From assembly GCA_032160545.1 (NCBI GenBank), contig JAVHVN010000010.1:1-64000 (forward strand): a DNA stretch of 64,000 nt, read 5' to 3'. Position numbers and translations under genes: made by a program. The notes under the pieces were generated by a model. The model was not told the DNA's origin. It did no database searches and saw only the letters and a program-made list of their open reading frames with translations. Origin of the DNA: DATGFB01 sp032160545 (GTDB lineage: Bacteria > Actinomycetota > Actinomycetes > Mycobacteriales > Jatrophihabitantaceae). This document shows, piece by piece, positions 1 to 7,759 of the stretch (its first letter is position 1; every line of letters starts with the position of its first letter).

Positions 1-311
1 TTGACTAGAACGCTGAACGAGGTCGAGGTCCCGACGACGTGGTCGTTCGTCACGATGTCGCCGGTGTTGTCGAACACCACACCCGAACCCAGGCCGGCCG
101 AGGTCGTGATCTCCACGACGGAGGGCAACACCTTCTGCACGGTGCTGACGAACGTGCTCTGCAGACCGGATGTCGGTGTTGCGGCGACCATCGCCGCGGA
201 CGGCGGATGGCTTGCGCTGCAGGCCGTCGCCGCGACGGCAACCGCCAGGAGCGATGCTCCGACGGCGAGCGGGCGTCGGAGCCGCATGACGGCCGGGCGG
301 GTCAGCTTCAT
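1..311 (-). CDS. Trypsin-like (HtrA-type) serine protease, N-terminal part
   Basis: Only the first 103 residues are in the window; the gene runs off the left edge. The start at 311 follows a GGAGG box. Residues 1-30 form a basic, hydrophobic export signal ending in an ATAC lipobox-like site, so the product may be a lipoprotein. From about residue 55 the reading SVVEITTSAGLGSGVVF then GDIVTNDHVVG matches the start of the chymotrypsin fold in DegP/HtrA-like proteases, with the catalytic His in NDHVV. Asp and Ser of the triad lie outside the window. It ends a minus-strand group with an LspA-like signal peptidase 541 bp upstream, which fits lipoprotein processing. Role inferred: extracytoplasmic proteolysis or protein quality control. 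Confidence 0.8.
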   Translation of the reverse strand, partial: MKLTRPAVMRLRRPLAVGASLLAVAVAATACSASHPPSAAMVAATPTSGLQSTFVSTVQKVLPSVVEITTSAGLGSGVVFDNTGDIVTNDHVVGTSTSFSVLV

Positions 312-340
312 GAGCCTCGAAATCCTCCGTTGTTCGGCGA

Positions 341-802
341 TCAGACGGTGAGGGCGATGTTGCGGGCGTAGATCTCGAACCCGGCGCCCGCGGCGCCGCT
401 CAGCCGGAGCCGGTAGGAAGAGGCGAAGCGATCGACGCGCTCCGGCCGGAGCATGTCCCGCAGCGCGCGATGGTGAAGCGCCGCAAGCGCGTAGGGGCTG
501 AGGCCGCGCAGTGCGAGGCGCCGGCCGTCGGAGAGTTCCAGGGCGGCGCCGCTGGGTGCCGTGGATACGAGCAGGACGTGTCCCGCACTGCCTGCGAGGT
601 AGTCGGCGACCTCCCGCTCCATGCGACGACGTTCCTCGCGGGCAACCGTCTCCAGGTGCGAGTCCATCACGCCGAAATCGCGCCGCCCCAACACGCGCGC
701 CAGCGGGTCGCGCGCGGTGCGGCGCCACCGTCGGCGGCGCGTCGCGGCCGCCGCCGTCGACACAGCGACGAACAGCACGAGTGCGCAGAAGGTGATGAGC
801 AT
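341..802 (-). CDS. Small membrane-anchored hypothetical protein
   Basis: A 153-residue protein that I do not recognise. Residues 1-20 (MLITFCALVLFVAVSTAAAA) form one membrane segment, followed by an Arg-rich stop-transfer stretch (TRRRRWRRTAR), so the remainder is probably cytoplasmic. The middle has a charged helical region (about 45-65, rich in E and R), and the C-terminal half reads like a small alpha/beta domain. It lies 29 bp upstream of the protease gene and 50 bp downstream of the LspA-like gene on the same strand, so co-transcription is likely. The start is chosen at the Met directly before the hydrophobic segment; a longer frame upstream would run through the LspA gene antisense to codon bias. 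Confidence 0.6.
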   Translation of the reverse strand: MLITFCALVLFVAVSTAAAATRRRRWRRTARDPLARVLGRRDFGVMDSHLETVAREERRRMEREVADYLAGSAGHVLLVSTAPSGAALELSDGRRLALRGLSPYALAALHHRALRDMLRPERVDRFASSYRLRLSGAAGAGFEIYARNIALTV

Positions 803-852
803 GGTGCGGCCTGCTTTCAGGTGAGGTGTCGTCCGACGCGATGCCGCGACCG

Positions 853-1548
853 TCACGACAGGTCGTATGCGACGCCGTGGCGGGACACGAAGACGGGTTG
901 GTAGGTGTCGCTGACCGACGTGACCGGGGCGGACGCCCCGCCGAAGTTCGCCGCACCGAAGACGACGGCGGCCGTCACGGCTTGCGCGGACATGGTCAGC
1001 ACCGCGATCCGGGCCCACCGGGAACGGCCTGGTCGCAGCGGTGCGTGCGCCGTCCCGTGCGTGGACTCGACCGCGCGGCGCTGCGCCAGATTGCGCACTG
1101 ATGAGACGCCTACGGCGACGACCAACAGCGGCGTGCCGGTGATGATGAACAGATCGGCCACGTTGTAGAAGTGCTTGCCGATCCGGATGAAATCGACGAC
1201 GCCGCGAACACTGCCCGGAGCGGTCCAGTAGTGCATGAACAGACGATCGAGCAGGTTGCTGCTCCAGCCGCCGATGACCATCGCACCCGTGATCAACACC
1301 GCGGCCGGGCGGCGCCGCCGCAGGAAGAACACTGCGGCGACGATCAGCAGTCCCGAGTCGAGTAGGTCGAGCAGCGCGCCGCTGAGCGGCTTCGAGTACC
1401 AGCTGCCGACGCTCGACGGCACGAGTCCGTCGCCGCCGTAGTTGACGCGCACTCCCGCGGCATGGCGCCATGCCCACCACTTGAATGCCTGGTCCACGAC
1501 CGCGATCCCTGCCATTGCGCCTAGCGCTCCGACACGTCGCCGATTCAT
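853..1548 (-). CDS. lspA: Lipoprotein signal peptidase (LspA)-like, with C-terminal extension
   Basis: A 231-residue membrane aspartyl protease of the signal peptidase II family, which cleaves prolipoproteins before the lipidated Cys. Family marks are all present: DQAFK near residue 15, GGWSSNLLDRL with the first catalytic Asp, and FYNVADLFIITG with the second, preceded by GVVDFIRIG. Four membrane segments fit the family. Usual length is 150-180 residues; here about 65 extra residues follow, with a fifth hydrophobic segment (ARIAVLTMSAQAVTAAVVF) and a polar tail. The start at 1548 follows GGGAG. It precedes a small membrane protein and a putative lipoprotein protease. Actinobacteria usually also carry a canonical lspA elsewhere, so this may be a paralogue with a dedicated client. 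Confidence 0.82.
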   Translation of the reverse strand: MNRRRVGALGAMAGIAVVDQAFKWWAWRHAAGVRVNYGGDGLVPSSVGSWYSKPLSGALLDLLDSGLLIVAAVFFLRRRRPAAVLITGAMVIGGWSSNLLDRLFMHYWTAPGSVRGVVDFIRIGKHFYNVADLFIITGTPLLVVAVGVSSVRNLAQRRAVESTHGTAHAPLRPGRSRWARIAVLTMSAQAVTAAVVFGAANFGGASAPVTSVSDTYQPVFVSRHGVAYDLS

Positions 1549-1647
1549 GACTGCTCCCGATCTGCCAGGCCTACCGTTCTGTTCAGCGTGGCTCGGATCG
1601 GGCTCCGGGTCGTCGCGGCTACCGACCATTTCCGGGTGGGGCTGGCC

Positions 1648-2025
1648 CTACCCGGGTGCGGCGCACAGCAGGTCGCGGATCGCTTGGGCGGACAGCGCGG
1701 ACTTGGGCAGGAACCCGGCGACCGGGCTGTCCGCGATCAGCTCGGCGAAGTCGTCCGCGTCGTGCGCGGACATCAGGATGATCGCCGGACGGCAGAGCGT
1801 GGCGTCCGTCACGTCGTCGAGCTGGCGGGCGACGTCGAACCCGCTGTCCGCCCCGAGGTCGATGTCGAGCAGCACGAGATCCGGCGACAGCGTCCCCACC
1901 AGGGCAAGCGCGTCGCCACCTGTCGCTGCCGTCGCGACGACGGAGATCCCGTCGTGCTCCAGCAGGCGCCGCGCCACCTCTGCGAAGTGCACGTGGTCAT
2001 CGACGATGAGGCAACGCAAGGGCAT
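1648..2025 (-). CDS. Receiver-only response regulator
   Basis: A 125-residue CheY-like receiver domain without an output domain. It begins RCLIVDDH (acidic pocket), has the phosphoacceptor Asp in LVLLDIDLG, a Ser in ILMSAHDADDF at the Thr/Ser switch position, and Lys in GFLPKSALS. The end at about residue 125 leaves no room for a DNA-binding domain. The start at 2025 places the first strand at residue 3; longer upstream versions add non-conserved sequence. It lies 99 bp upstream of the LspA-like gene on the same strand and divergent from the VIT-like gene. No histidine kinase is in the neighbourhood, so its phosphodonor is unknown. Confidence 0.78.
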   Translation of the reverse strand: MPLRCLIVDDHVHFAEVARRLLEHDGISVVATAATGGDALALVGTLSPDLVLLDIDLGADSGFDVARQLDDVTDATLCRPAIILMSAHDADDFAELIADSPVAGFLPKSALSAQAIRDLLCAAPG

Positions 2026-2215
2026 AAACCGACGATGCAAGACCACGAGCCCCGATACATGCCCGCTAGCCAGACTTCTGTTCCGCGCGGCGGGCATCGG
2101 TTCTTCCCGCTAGCAGGTGGTCGGGTCGGCGGCTGGCCGGGCAGACGGGGGGTCGTGTCGTTGGGATGGTGAACGTTCGATGAGGTTCGGGCGAGCTTCG
2201 GAGGATGGAGATCAC
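2026..2215. promoter_or_regulatory. Divergent intergenic region with an inverted repeat
   Basis: This 190-bp gap separates the receiver gene (minus) from the VIT-like gene (plus) and must hold promoters for both. An 8-bp inverted repeat, ATGCCCGC at 2059-2066 and GCGGGCAT at 2090-2097, could bind a dimeric regulator. A direct repeat CCCGCTAGC also occurs here. No clear -35/-10 pair is visible. Confidence 0.3.
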
Positions 2216-2707
2216 GTGGTCAACACCCAGGTGGAGGCACCGGCTTTCCTGCTGCAGCGTGTCCAGCCTGCGATGACCGGACTGATCGACGGATCGCTCT
2301 CGACGCTCGCCCCGATCTTCGCCGTCGCCCTCGCGACGCACCGACCGCATTACGCGTTCCTCGCCGGCCTCGCTACGGCGATCGGCGCAGGGGTGAGCAT
2401 GGCCTTCTCCGAGGGCCTGTCCGACACCGGCCACGTGACGGGTCGCGGTAATCCGTACGTGCGCGGCGCGATCACCGGAGTCGGCACGTTCTCCGGCGGG
2501 ATCCTGCACACGCTGCCGTTCCTCATCCCGCAGTACCGCGTGGCGCTGGTGGCCGCGGCGGCGACGGTTGCCCTGGAGCTGGTCTCGCTCGCGTGGATCC
2601 GGTGGCGGCTGTTCCACACCGGCTTCCTGAGTTCCTTCGCGTCGGTCGCCCTCGGCGGGGCGATCATCGCGGGAATCAGTGCAGCGCTCGGGGTGGCGGG
2701 CGGATGA
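2216..2707 (+). CDS. Stand-alone VIT/CCC1-type iron or manganese transporter domain
   Basis: A 163-residue integral membrane protein resembling the C-terminal VIT (vacuolar iron transporter) half of MbfA-type erythrin-VIT proteins: RVQPAMTGLIDGSLSTLAPIF, then GAGVSMAFSEGLSDTG, a GRGNPYVRGAITG turn, and two more hydrophobic helices. The family exports Fe2+ or Mn2+. The ferritin-like domain that precedes this region in MbfA is missing, so the metal-loading half is either absent or supplied by another protein. The GTG start at 2216 is preferred because GGAG ends 5 bp upstream; an ATG at 2180 would add 12 unconserved residues. Its stop overlaps the ATG of the next regulator gene, implying one transcript. 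Confidence 0.72.
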   Translation: MVNTQVEAPAFLLQRVQPAMTGLIDGSLSTLAPIFAVALATHRPHYAFLAGLATAIGAGVSMAFSEGLSDTGHVTGRGNPYVRGAITGVGTFSGGILHTLPFLIPQYRVALVAAAATVALELVSLAWIRWRLFHTGFLSSFASVALGGAIIAGISAALGVAGG

Positions 2708-3417
2708 GCGTGGACACCGGCGGCACCGAGGCTGCGCACAGCCCGGGAATGCCAGATACTCGGGCGATGCCGACTCGGGTCGTGCTCGCCGATGACGACG
2801 TACTGCTGCGTGAGGGTATGGCCAGCCTGCTCGACCGGTCGGGTTTCGAGGTGGTGGGCCAGGCCGGCGACGGGCTCACCCTGCTACCGCTCGTCCGCTC
2901 GGTGCGGCCGGAAGTGGTCGTCGTCGACATCCGAATGCCGCCGACCAACTCCACCGAGGGTCTGGACGCGGCCCGCGTGATCCGTGAGGAACTGCCCGAC
3001 ATCGCGATCGTGGTGCTGTCCGCACACGTCGAGGTGGACGAGGCGATGGAACTGCTGGCGGGCGGCGAGCGCCTCGGTTACCTGTTGAAGTCGCGGGTGA
3101 CCGATGTCGCGCAGTTCATCGACACGGTCCAGCGGATCGCCGCCGGCGCGTCGGTGGTGGATCCGTCGTTGGTCCAGGAACTGGTGCGGGCGCGGCGCCG
3201 GCGCGACCCGCTCGATGTGCTGTCCCCCCGTGAGCGGGAGGTGCTGGCCCTGATGGCCGAGGGTCGCTCCAACGCCGGCATCGCCGGCCAGATCTTCGTG
3301 TCCGAGGGCACGGTCGAAAAACACGTCCGCAGCATCCTGACCAAGCTCGACCTGCCCGAGAGCGAGGCCGGTCACCGGCGGGTGCTCGCCGTGCTGCGGT
3401 TCCTCGAGGCCCGCTAG
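2704..3417 (+). CDS. NarL/FixJ-type response regulator
   Basis: A 237-residue two-domain regulator. Receiver about residues 24-145: VVLADDD, phosphoacceptor Asp in VVVVDIRMPP, Ser in VVLSAHVEVDE, Lys in GYLLKSRV. LuxR-type helix-turn-helix about residues 168-230: LSPREREVLALMAEGRSN, then VSEGTVEKHVRSILTKLDL. The ATG at 2704 overlaps the stop of the VIT-like gene (ATGA); a later Met at 2767 starts directly at the receiver and is possible. No sensor kinase lies beside it. The overlap suggests it is made with the metal-transporter-like protein and may control it, but that is inference. Confidence 0.85.
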   Translation: MSVDTGGTEAAHSPGMPDTRAMPTRVVLADDDVLLREGMASLLDRSGFEVVGQAGDGLTLLPLVRSVRPEVVVVDIRMPPTNSTEGLDAARVIREELPDIAIVVLSAHVEVDEAMELLAGGERLGYLLKSRVTDVAQFIDTVQRIAAGASVVDPSLVQELVRARRRRDPLDVLSPREREVLALMAEGRSNAGIAGQIFVSEGTVEKHVRSILTKLDLPESEAGHRRVLAVLRFLEAR

Positions 3418-3449
3418 AGCGAACCGGCAGCGACGGCGCGCCTGGCGGC

Positions 3450-3536
3450 CAGCGGTACCTGGTCACCTCTCGCTGGCCGGACCTCGACAGCCCTGCTGGC
3501 GTCGACGACATCATCCACACGGTGCGGGACCGTTGA
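3450..3536 (+). pseudogene. Possible C-terminal gene remnant in intergenic space
   Basis: Within the 188-bp gap between the regulator and the dehydrogenase, one frame reads RYLVTSRWPDLDSPAGVDD... and ends IIHTVRDR at a TGA (3534-3536). Nearly all third codon positions are G or C, as in real genes here, yet no start codon or ribosome site precedes it. It looks like the tail of a decayed gene, but chance in GC-rich DNA is possible. I do not recognise the family. Confidence 0.2.
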
Positions 3537-3605
3537 ACGGGAGCGCCTCGGCAGCACTGCTGCAGCTGGCACCTGGACCAGCCGACCAATCGAAGCGGGG
3601 GACAC

Positions 3606-4490
3606 GTGTCCAAGATCGCCTTTCTGGGCATCGGCAACATGGGGGCGCCGATGGCCACCCGGCTGCTGAACGCCGGCCATGACGTCACCGTGTGGAACCG
3701 CTCCGCGCCGCGGACCGAGGCGCTCGCCCGAGCAGGAGCCCGGGTCGCCGCGTCGCCCGCCGACGCGGCGGGTGGCGTCGAGTTCGTCATCACGATGCTC
3801 GCGACGCCCGAGGCCCTGGACGACGTGCTGTTCGGCTCCGACGGGCTGGCGTCGGGACTGTCCGCCGGCCAGACCTGGGTCGACATGTCGACGGTGGGAC
3901 CGGACGCCTTCCGGTCAGCGGCGGCCCGCATGCCGCACGGCGTCGCCGCCGTCGATGCCCCGGTCCGGGGCAGCATCCCGGAAGCGACCGGCGGTGGCCT
4001 GCACGTGTACGTCGGTGCGTCGCGCGAGGACTTCGACCGCGTGCGGCCCGTCCTCGAGGTGCTCGGCGACCTTCACCTGGTCGGCGCTCCCGGCGCGGGT
4101 GCCGCGATGAAGCTCGTGGTCAACACGACCCTCGTTGCGGCCATGGTCGCGACCGCGGAGGCGCTCGCGTTGGGCGAGGTGTTCGGGCTCGACGAGGGCC
4201 GCGTCCTGGACGTGCTCGCCGAGTCGCCGGTCGCTGCGATCGTGCGTGCCAAACGGGCGAACCTCGAAGCCGGGCATTACCCGGCCAGCTTCGCGCTGCC
4301 GCTCGCCGCGAAGGACCTGCGCCTGGCGACCGAGGCGGCCGACCGCGCGGGCGTCGTACTCCGGACCGCCGAGAGCGTCCGCAGGTGGCTGGACGAGGCC
4401 GCGGACCAGGGTGGCGCGGGTGCGGCCGGCGCGGACCTCGACTTCTCGGCCGTCGCAGCCACCGTCCTGCGGCGGCCGCTGCGCGCGTAG
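3606..4490 (+). CDS. Beta-hydroxyacid dehydrogenase (3-hydroxyisobutyrate dehydrogenase family)
   Basis: A 294-residue NAD(P)-dependent oxidoreductase. The N-terminal Rossmann motif LGIGNMGAPMATRLL begins at residue 6; WNRS follows the second strand. The substrate region reads DAPVRGSIPEATGG, where typical 3-hydroxyisobutyrate dehydrogenases have DAPVSGG, so the substrate may differ. The catalytic Lys is in GAAMKLVVNTTL, followed by the all-helical C-terminal domain (KDLRLATEAADRAGV). Length is normal for the family (285-300). GTG start at 3606 follows a GGGGG purine run. The NAD kinase gene begins 50 bp downstream on the same strand; supply of NADP for this or other enzymes is a possible link but not shown. 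Confidence 0.85.
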   Translation: MSKIAFLGIGNMGAPMATRLLNAGHDVTVWNRSAPRTEALARAGARVAASPADAAGGVEFVITMLATPEALDDVLFGSDGLASGLSAGQTWVDMSTVGPDAFRSAAARMPHGVAAVDAPVRGSIPEATGGGLHVYVGASREDFDRVRPVLEVLGDLHLVGAPGAGAAMKLVVNTTLVAAMVATAEALALGEVFGLDEGRVLDVLAESPVAAIVRAKRANLEAGHYPASFALPLAAKDLRLATEAADRAGVVLRTAESVRRWLDEAADQGGAGAAGADLDFSAVAATVLRRPLRA

Positions 4491-4539
4491 CGCCGACTTG
4501 TGGCCGGTGCGGTGCTCGCGTCGGAAGGAGCGTGATCAC

Positions 4540-5586
4540 GTGGCGATCCGTCGGATCGTGCTGATCGTGAACGAACGCAAGACCGAGGCGGTCGCGGCGG
4601 CGGGCGCCGTGCGGGCGTGGGCCTGCGAGCACGGCGTCGCGTACACGGACCTGGACGTGGCGGGAGCCACGGACGCCACGGCCCTGACCGTCCACGGGCC
4701 GGCCCCGGTCGGAGACCTGGATCTGGTCGTCACCGTCGGTGGCGACGGCACGATGCTGCGGGGCGTCCAGCTCGCGGTATCCCTCGGCGCCCCCGTCCTG
4801 GGCGTGGACGCGGGGCGGGTCGGCTTCCTGACCGAGGTCGGGATCGGCGACGTCCGCCGCGCGCTCGATGCCGTTCACGCGGGCACCGCAGGGATGGAGG
4901 AGCGCCTCACCCTGACGATGCGTGCCTCGCGGCCGTTGGAGATACCCGCCCAACTCGAGGCGATGACGTACGCCGGCGGGGCGGCGCTGCCGCCGCCCGT
5001 CGTGCGGCACGCGATGCCGGACGACGTGGGGTGGGGTGTCCTGTCCGACGTGCTCGCGGAGAACGACGTCGTCGTCGAGAAGCTGGCCCGCGCCCGGCAG
5101 GCGAGCCTCGCGATCTACGTGTCCGGCCGCCTGTTCGCGTCGTACTCCGCAGACGCGGTCATCGTGGCGACACCGACCGGGTCCACCGCGTACAGCTTCT
5201 CGGCCGGCGGCCCGGTGGTCTCGCCTCAGCTCGACGGGCTGGTGTTCACTCCCGTCGCGGCGCACATGGTGTTCAACCGCAGCCTCGTGCTCGCATCGGA
5301 CGAAGCCGTCGGCATCCGGGTGCTGGAGCGCTCGGGACGGGTGGCGGTCAATGTCGACGGCCAGTTGCGTGGCGTGCTCGATCCGGGCGACTGGATAAGG
5401 GTGTACGCGGGACCCACGCGCGCCCGGCTGGTCCGGCTGAGGCCGACCGACGTCCTGGGCCGGATCCGCGACCGCCTCGGCCTACTCGATGCCACGGCGG
5501 CGCTGGCCGACGGCGAGCCGCCCCCCATCTACCGGCCGGACGACCCGATCCCGGCAGACATGGCGCACCTTCGGCAGCCGTGCTGA
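4540..5586 (+). CDS. nadK: NAD kinase
   Basis: A 348-residue ATP-NAD kinase (NAD to NADP, cytoplasmic). The GGDG motif is at residues 67-70 (VTVGGDGTMLRG), GVDAGRVGFLTEV follows, and the C-terminal domain carries AENDVVVEK, SADAVIVATPTGSTAYSF (around residues 200-220) and VNVDGQ. It is longer than the usual 280-310 residues because of an insertion of about 40 residues (TYAGGAALPPPVVRHAMPDD region) before AENDVVVEK. GTG start at 4540 has AAGGAG 9 bp upstream. In many actinobacteria nadK sits between tlyA and recN; neither is here, so this may be a second copy or a lineage-specific location. Confidence 0.9.
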   Translation: MAIRRIVLIVNERKTEAVAAAGAVRAWACEHGVAYTDLDVAGATDATALTVHGPAPVGDLDLVVTVGGDGTMLRGVQLAVSLGAPVLGVDAGRVGFLTEVGIGDVRRALDAVHAGTAGMEERLTLTMRASRPLEIPAQLEAMTYAGGAALPPPVVRHAMPDDVGWGVLSDVLAENDVVVEKLARARQASLAIYVSGRLFASYSADAVIVATPTGSTAYSFSAGGPVVSPQLDGLVFTPVAAHMVFNRSLVLASDEAVGIRVLERSGRVAVNVDGQLRGVLDPGDWIRVYAGPTRARLVRLRPTDVLGRIRDRLGLLDATAALADGEPPPIYRPDDPIPADMAHLRQPC

Positions 5587-5590
5587 CGGG

Positions 5591-6118
5591 TCAGCGCCCG
5601 TGCGTGCAGCGCGCCACCGCGCCGAGGCTCCTCGGCGCGGCCGGTGCGGTTGCGTCGCGGGGCCGCGTCGACATGCGGATCATGCAGTCGGCCGGCATGC
5701 GGAACAACGCGGTGCCCAGCGGCGTCCTGAGCGAACCGATCCCCGGGGCGGACTCGTCGCAGACGGCGACCATGAGGACCAGCCCTCCGCGGGGGACGAG
5801 CCGGCCGAAGGTGGCGAACCCTTCCTCGGAATCCGGCAGCGACACGGCGTAGGTCTCGCGCGGCGAGCCGGTGAGTGCGGCCATCGGACCGGACACCACG
5901 TCAAGGACGGCGAGCGCCGAGGCCAGCCAGCGTGCGTCGCCGGGTTCCGGGCCGGTATCCGCGAGAATCCTGACCTGGCAGTCCTCGGCACACGCGAGAA
6001 CTGCGACGGACCGGACGCCCGTGCGGGCCCGAGCCGCCGAGACGACCCGACCGGCGCACGTGGCGTCCCGGAATGCGAAGAGCACGACGTCCGCAGTGTC
6101 CGCAGTGACCGAATCCAT
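5591..6118 (-). CDS. Unrecognised cytoplasmic protein
   Basis: A 175-residue protein I cannot assign. It starts MDSVTADTADVVLFAF and has an alternating strand/helix pattern (GVRSVAVLACAED, GGLVLMVAVCDES), suggesting an alpha/beta fold; Cys occurs at several places without a metal-binding spacing. No signal peptide or membrane segment of normal length is evident, although a moderately hydrophobic stretch ALAVLDVVSGPMAAL is present. It converges on the NAD kinase gene with only 4 bp between the stops and is divergent from the sugar porter. The start at 6118 is the first Met after a region with poor codon bias. Confidence 0.5.
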   Translation of the reverse strand: MDSVTADTADVVLFAFRDATCAGRVVSAARARTGVRSVAVLACAEDCQVRILADTGPEPGDARWLASALAVLDVVSGPMAALTGSPRETYAVSLPDSEEGFATFGRLVPRGGLVLMVAVCDESAPGIGSLRTPLGTALFRMPADCMIRMSTRPRDATAPAAPRSLGAVARCTHGR

Positions 6119-6272
6119 GCGACGAGCATCGCGGTGGGGTCCCTGTGTGTCTGCACAGCCAGCCCCAGGGCCGCACCCCAGCCAGCCGGTACGCAGCACG
6201 ACAGGTGGCAATGACGACAGCGTCGCAGTCGGGCGTGACGATCGGTAGCGACACGTCAGGACGGGAGAGGTC
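6119..6272. promoter_or_regulatory. Divergent promoter region
   Basis: A 154-bp gap between the unrecognised minus-strand gene and the sugar porter. It must carry both promoters. I see no repeat, RNA gene or clear operator; the GGGAGAGG purine run just before 6273 is the ribosome site of the porter. Confidence 0.3.
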
Positions 6273-7709
6273 ATGCATTCCGTGCACAGGCAGCAAGCAA
6301 CGGGCCCTACGCGTGAGGCGACGCCGCCGGCCGCAGGGGCGGCAGTCATCCGGCGCCACGTGCGGATCGGTGCCGCGATCACCGCGCTCGGCGGGCTGCT
6401 GTTCGGCTACGACACGGGTGTCATTTCCGGGGCGCTGCTGTTCATCGGAAGGGACTTCCCGGGATTGTCGTCGTTCGACAAGGAACTGCTGACCAGCATC
6501 CTGCTCATCGGAGCCATGATCGGCGCGCTGGCGGCGGGCCGGATCTCCGACCGGGTCGGCCGCCGCCCCACCGTGCTCGGCACCGCGGCCCTGTTCGTCG
6601 CGGGCGTCGCGCTGGCCGCCTTCTCCCCTGACTACGCCACCCTCGTCGCGGCGCGCGTCGTCATCGGGGTCGCGGTCGGATCGGCGTCGATGGTGGTGCC
6701 GCTCTACATCGGCGAGTTGGTCCCGCCGGCCATTCGGGGCGCGATGGTGAGCTTCAACCAGCTGGCCATCACGTCCGGCATCCTCATCTCCTACCTCGTC
6801 GACTACGGCCTGGCCTCGAGCCACAACTGGCGGTTGATGTTCGGTCTGGCCGCGATCCCCGCGGCGCTGATGTTCGCCGGGATGGTGATCCAGCCCGAGA
6901 GCCCGCACTGGCTGGTCGCCCACGGCCGTGAGGACGAGGCCCGCACCGTGCTGCGGCGGGTCCGTGCCGAGGGCGACATCGAGGCCGAGGTCGCCCAGGT
7001 CCGCGAGCTGTCCGCGCGTCGTTCGAGCATGCGCGACCTGCTGGCACCGGGGCTGCGACGGGTGCTGGCCGTCGGCGTCATGATGGCGGTGTTCCAGCAG
7101 ATCACCGGCATCAACACGATCATCTACTACGCGCCGACCCTCCTGGCGTCCGCGGGGCTGGGCAACTCGGCGGCACTCCTGGCGAACGTGGTGAACGGCG
7201 CGGTCAACGTGATCATGACGATCGTCGCGATCCGGCTCCTGGACCGGACCGGCCGCCGGCCGTTGCTGCTGGGCGGCACCGCCGGGATGGCGGTGGGGAT
7301 GGTCCTCGTCGCCCTGACCTTCGCCGTGGGCGGCAGCCAGTTGCACGGCAACACCGCCTACGTCGCCATCGCCGGGCTGCTGGTCTACACGGGATCGTTC
7401 GCCATCGGGCTGGGCCCGGTCTTCTGGCTGCTGATCAGCGAGATCTACCCGGTCCGGATCCGGGGTCAGGCGATGAGCCTGGCCACCATGGCGAACTGGG
7501 GCGCGAACTTCGTCGTGACGATCTCGTTCCTCACGCTGCTCGGCGCGATCGGCACCGCGGGGACGTTCTTCCTGTTCGCCGGGCTGTCGACCGTCGCGTT
7601 GCTGTACTTCCAGCGGCGGGTGCCCGAGACCAACCATCGCAGCCTGCAGGACATCGAACGCGATCTCGGCCCGGCGCCGGCAAGCTACCCAACGTCGCGC
7701 GTCGCCTGA
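6273..7709 (+). CDS. Sugar porter, MFS family (xylose/galactose:H+ symporter type)
   Basis: A 478-residue, 12-helix inner-membrane transporter of the sugar porter family (XylE/GalP/GLUT fold). Signatures in order: GGLLFGYDTGVISGALLFI (helix 1), RISDRVGRRPTVLG (loop 2-3), PESPHWLVAHGRE in the central loop, QQITGINTIIYYAPTL (helix 7, sugar-binding QQxxGxN), LLDRTGRRPLLL (loop 8-9) and VPETNHRSLQDIE after helix 12. This is a full-length member. The substrate cannot be fixed; QQITGIN fits a hexose or pentose. It converges on a gene for a small CBM48-like protein, so a carbohydrate theme is possible. Confidence 0.9.
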   Translation: MHSVHRQQATGPTREATPPAAGAAVIRRHVRIGAAITALGGLLFGYDTGVISGALLFIGRDFPGLSSFDKELLTSILLIGAMIGALAAGRISDRVGRRPTVLGTAALFVAGVALAAFSPDYATLVAARVVIGVAVGSASMVVPLYIGELVPPAIRGAMVSFNQLAITSGILISYLVDYGLASSHNWRLMFGLAAIPAALMFAGMVIQPESPHWLVAHGREDEARTVLRRVRAEGDIEAEVAQVRELSARRSSMRDLLAPGLRRVLAVGVMMAVFQQITGINTIIYYAPTLLASAGLGNSAALLANVVNGAVNVIMTIVAIRLLDRTGRRPLLLGGTAGMAVGMVLVALTFAVGGSQLHGNTAYVAIAGLLVYTGSFAIGLGPVFWLLISEIYPVRIRGQAMSLATMANWGANFVVTISFLTLLGAIGTAGTFFLFAGLSTVALLYFQRRVPETNHRSLQDIERDLGPAPASYPTSRVA

Positions 7710-7713
7710 CGCC

Positions 7714-7733
7714 GTTGCCGGATTCCGGGCAAC
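7714..7733. terminator. Possible bidirectional terminator hairpin
   Basis: GTTGCC at 7714-7719 pairs with GGCAAC at 7728-7733, with two more GC pairs possible inside. It lies between convergent genes. There is no T run, so the assignment is weak. Confidence 0.3.
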
Positions 7734-7759
7734 CTGAGGCGCCGGACGCCGGCGGGCGA

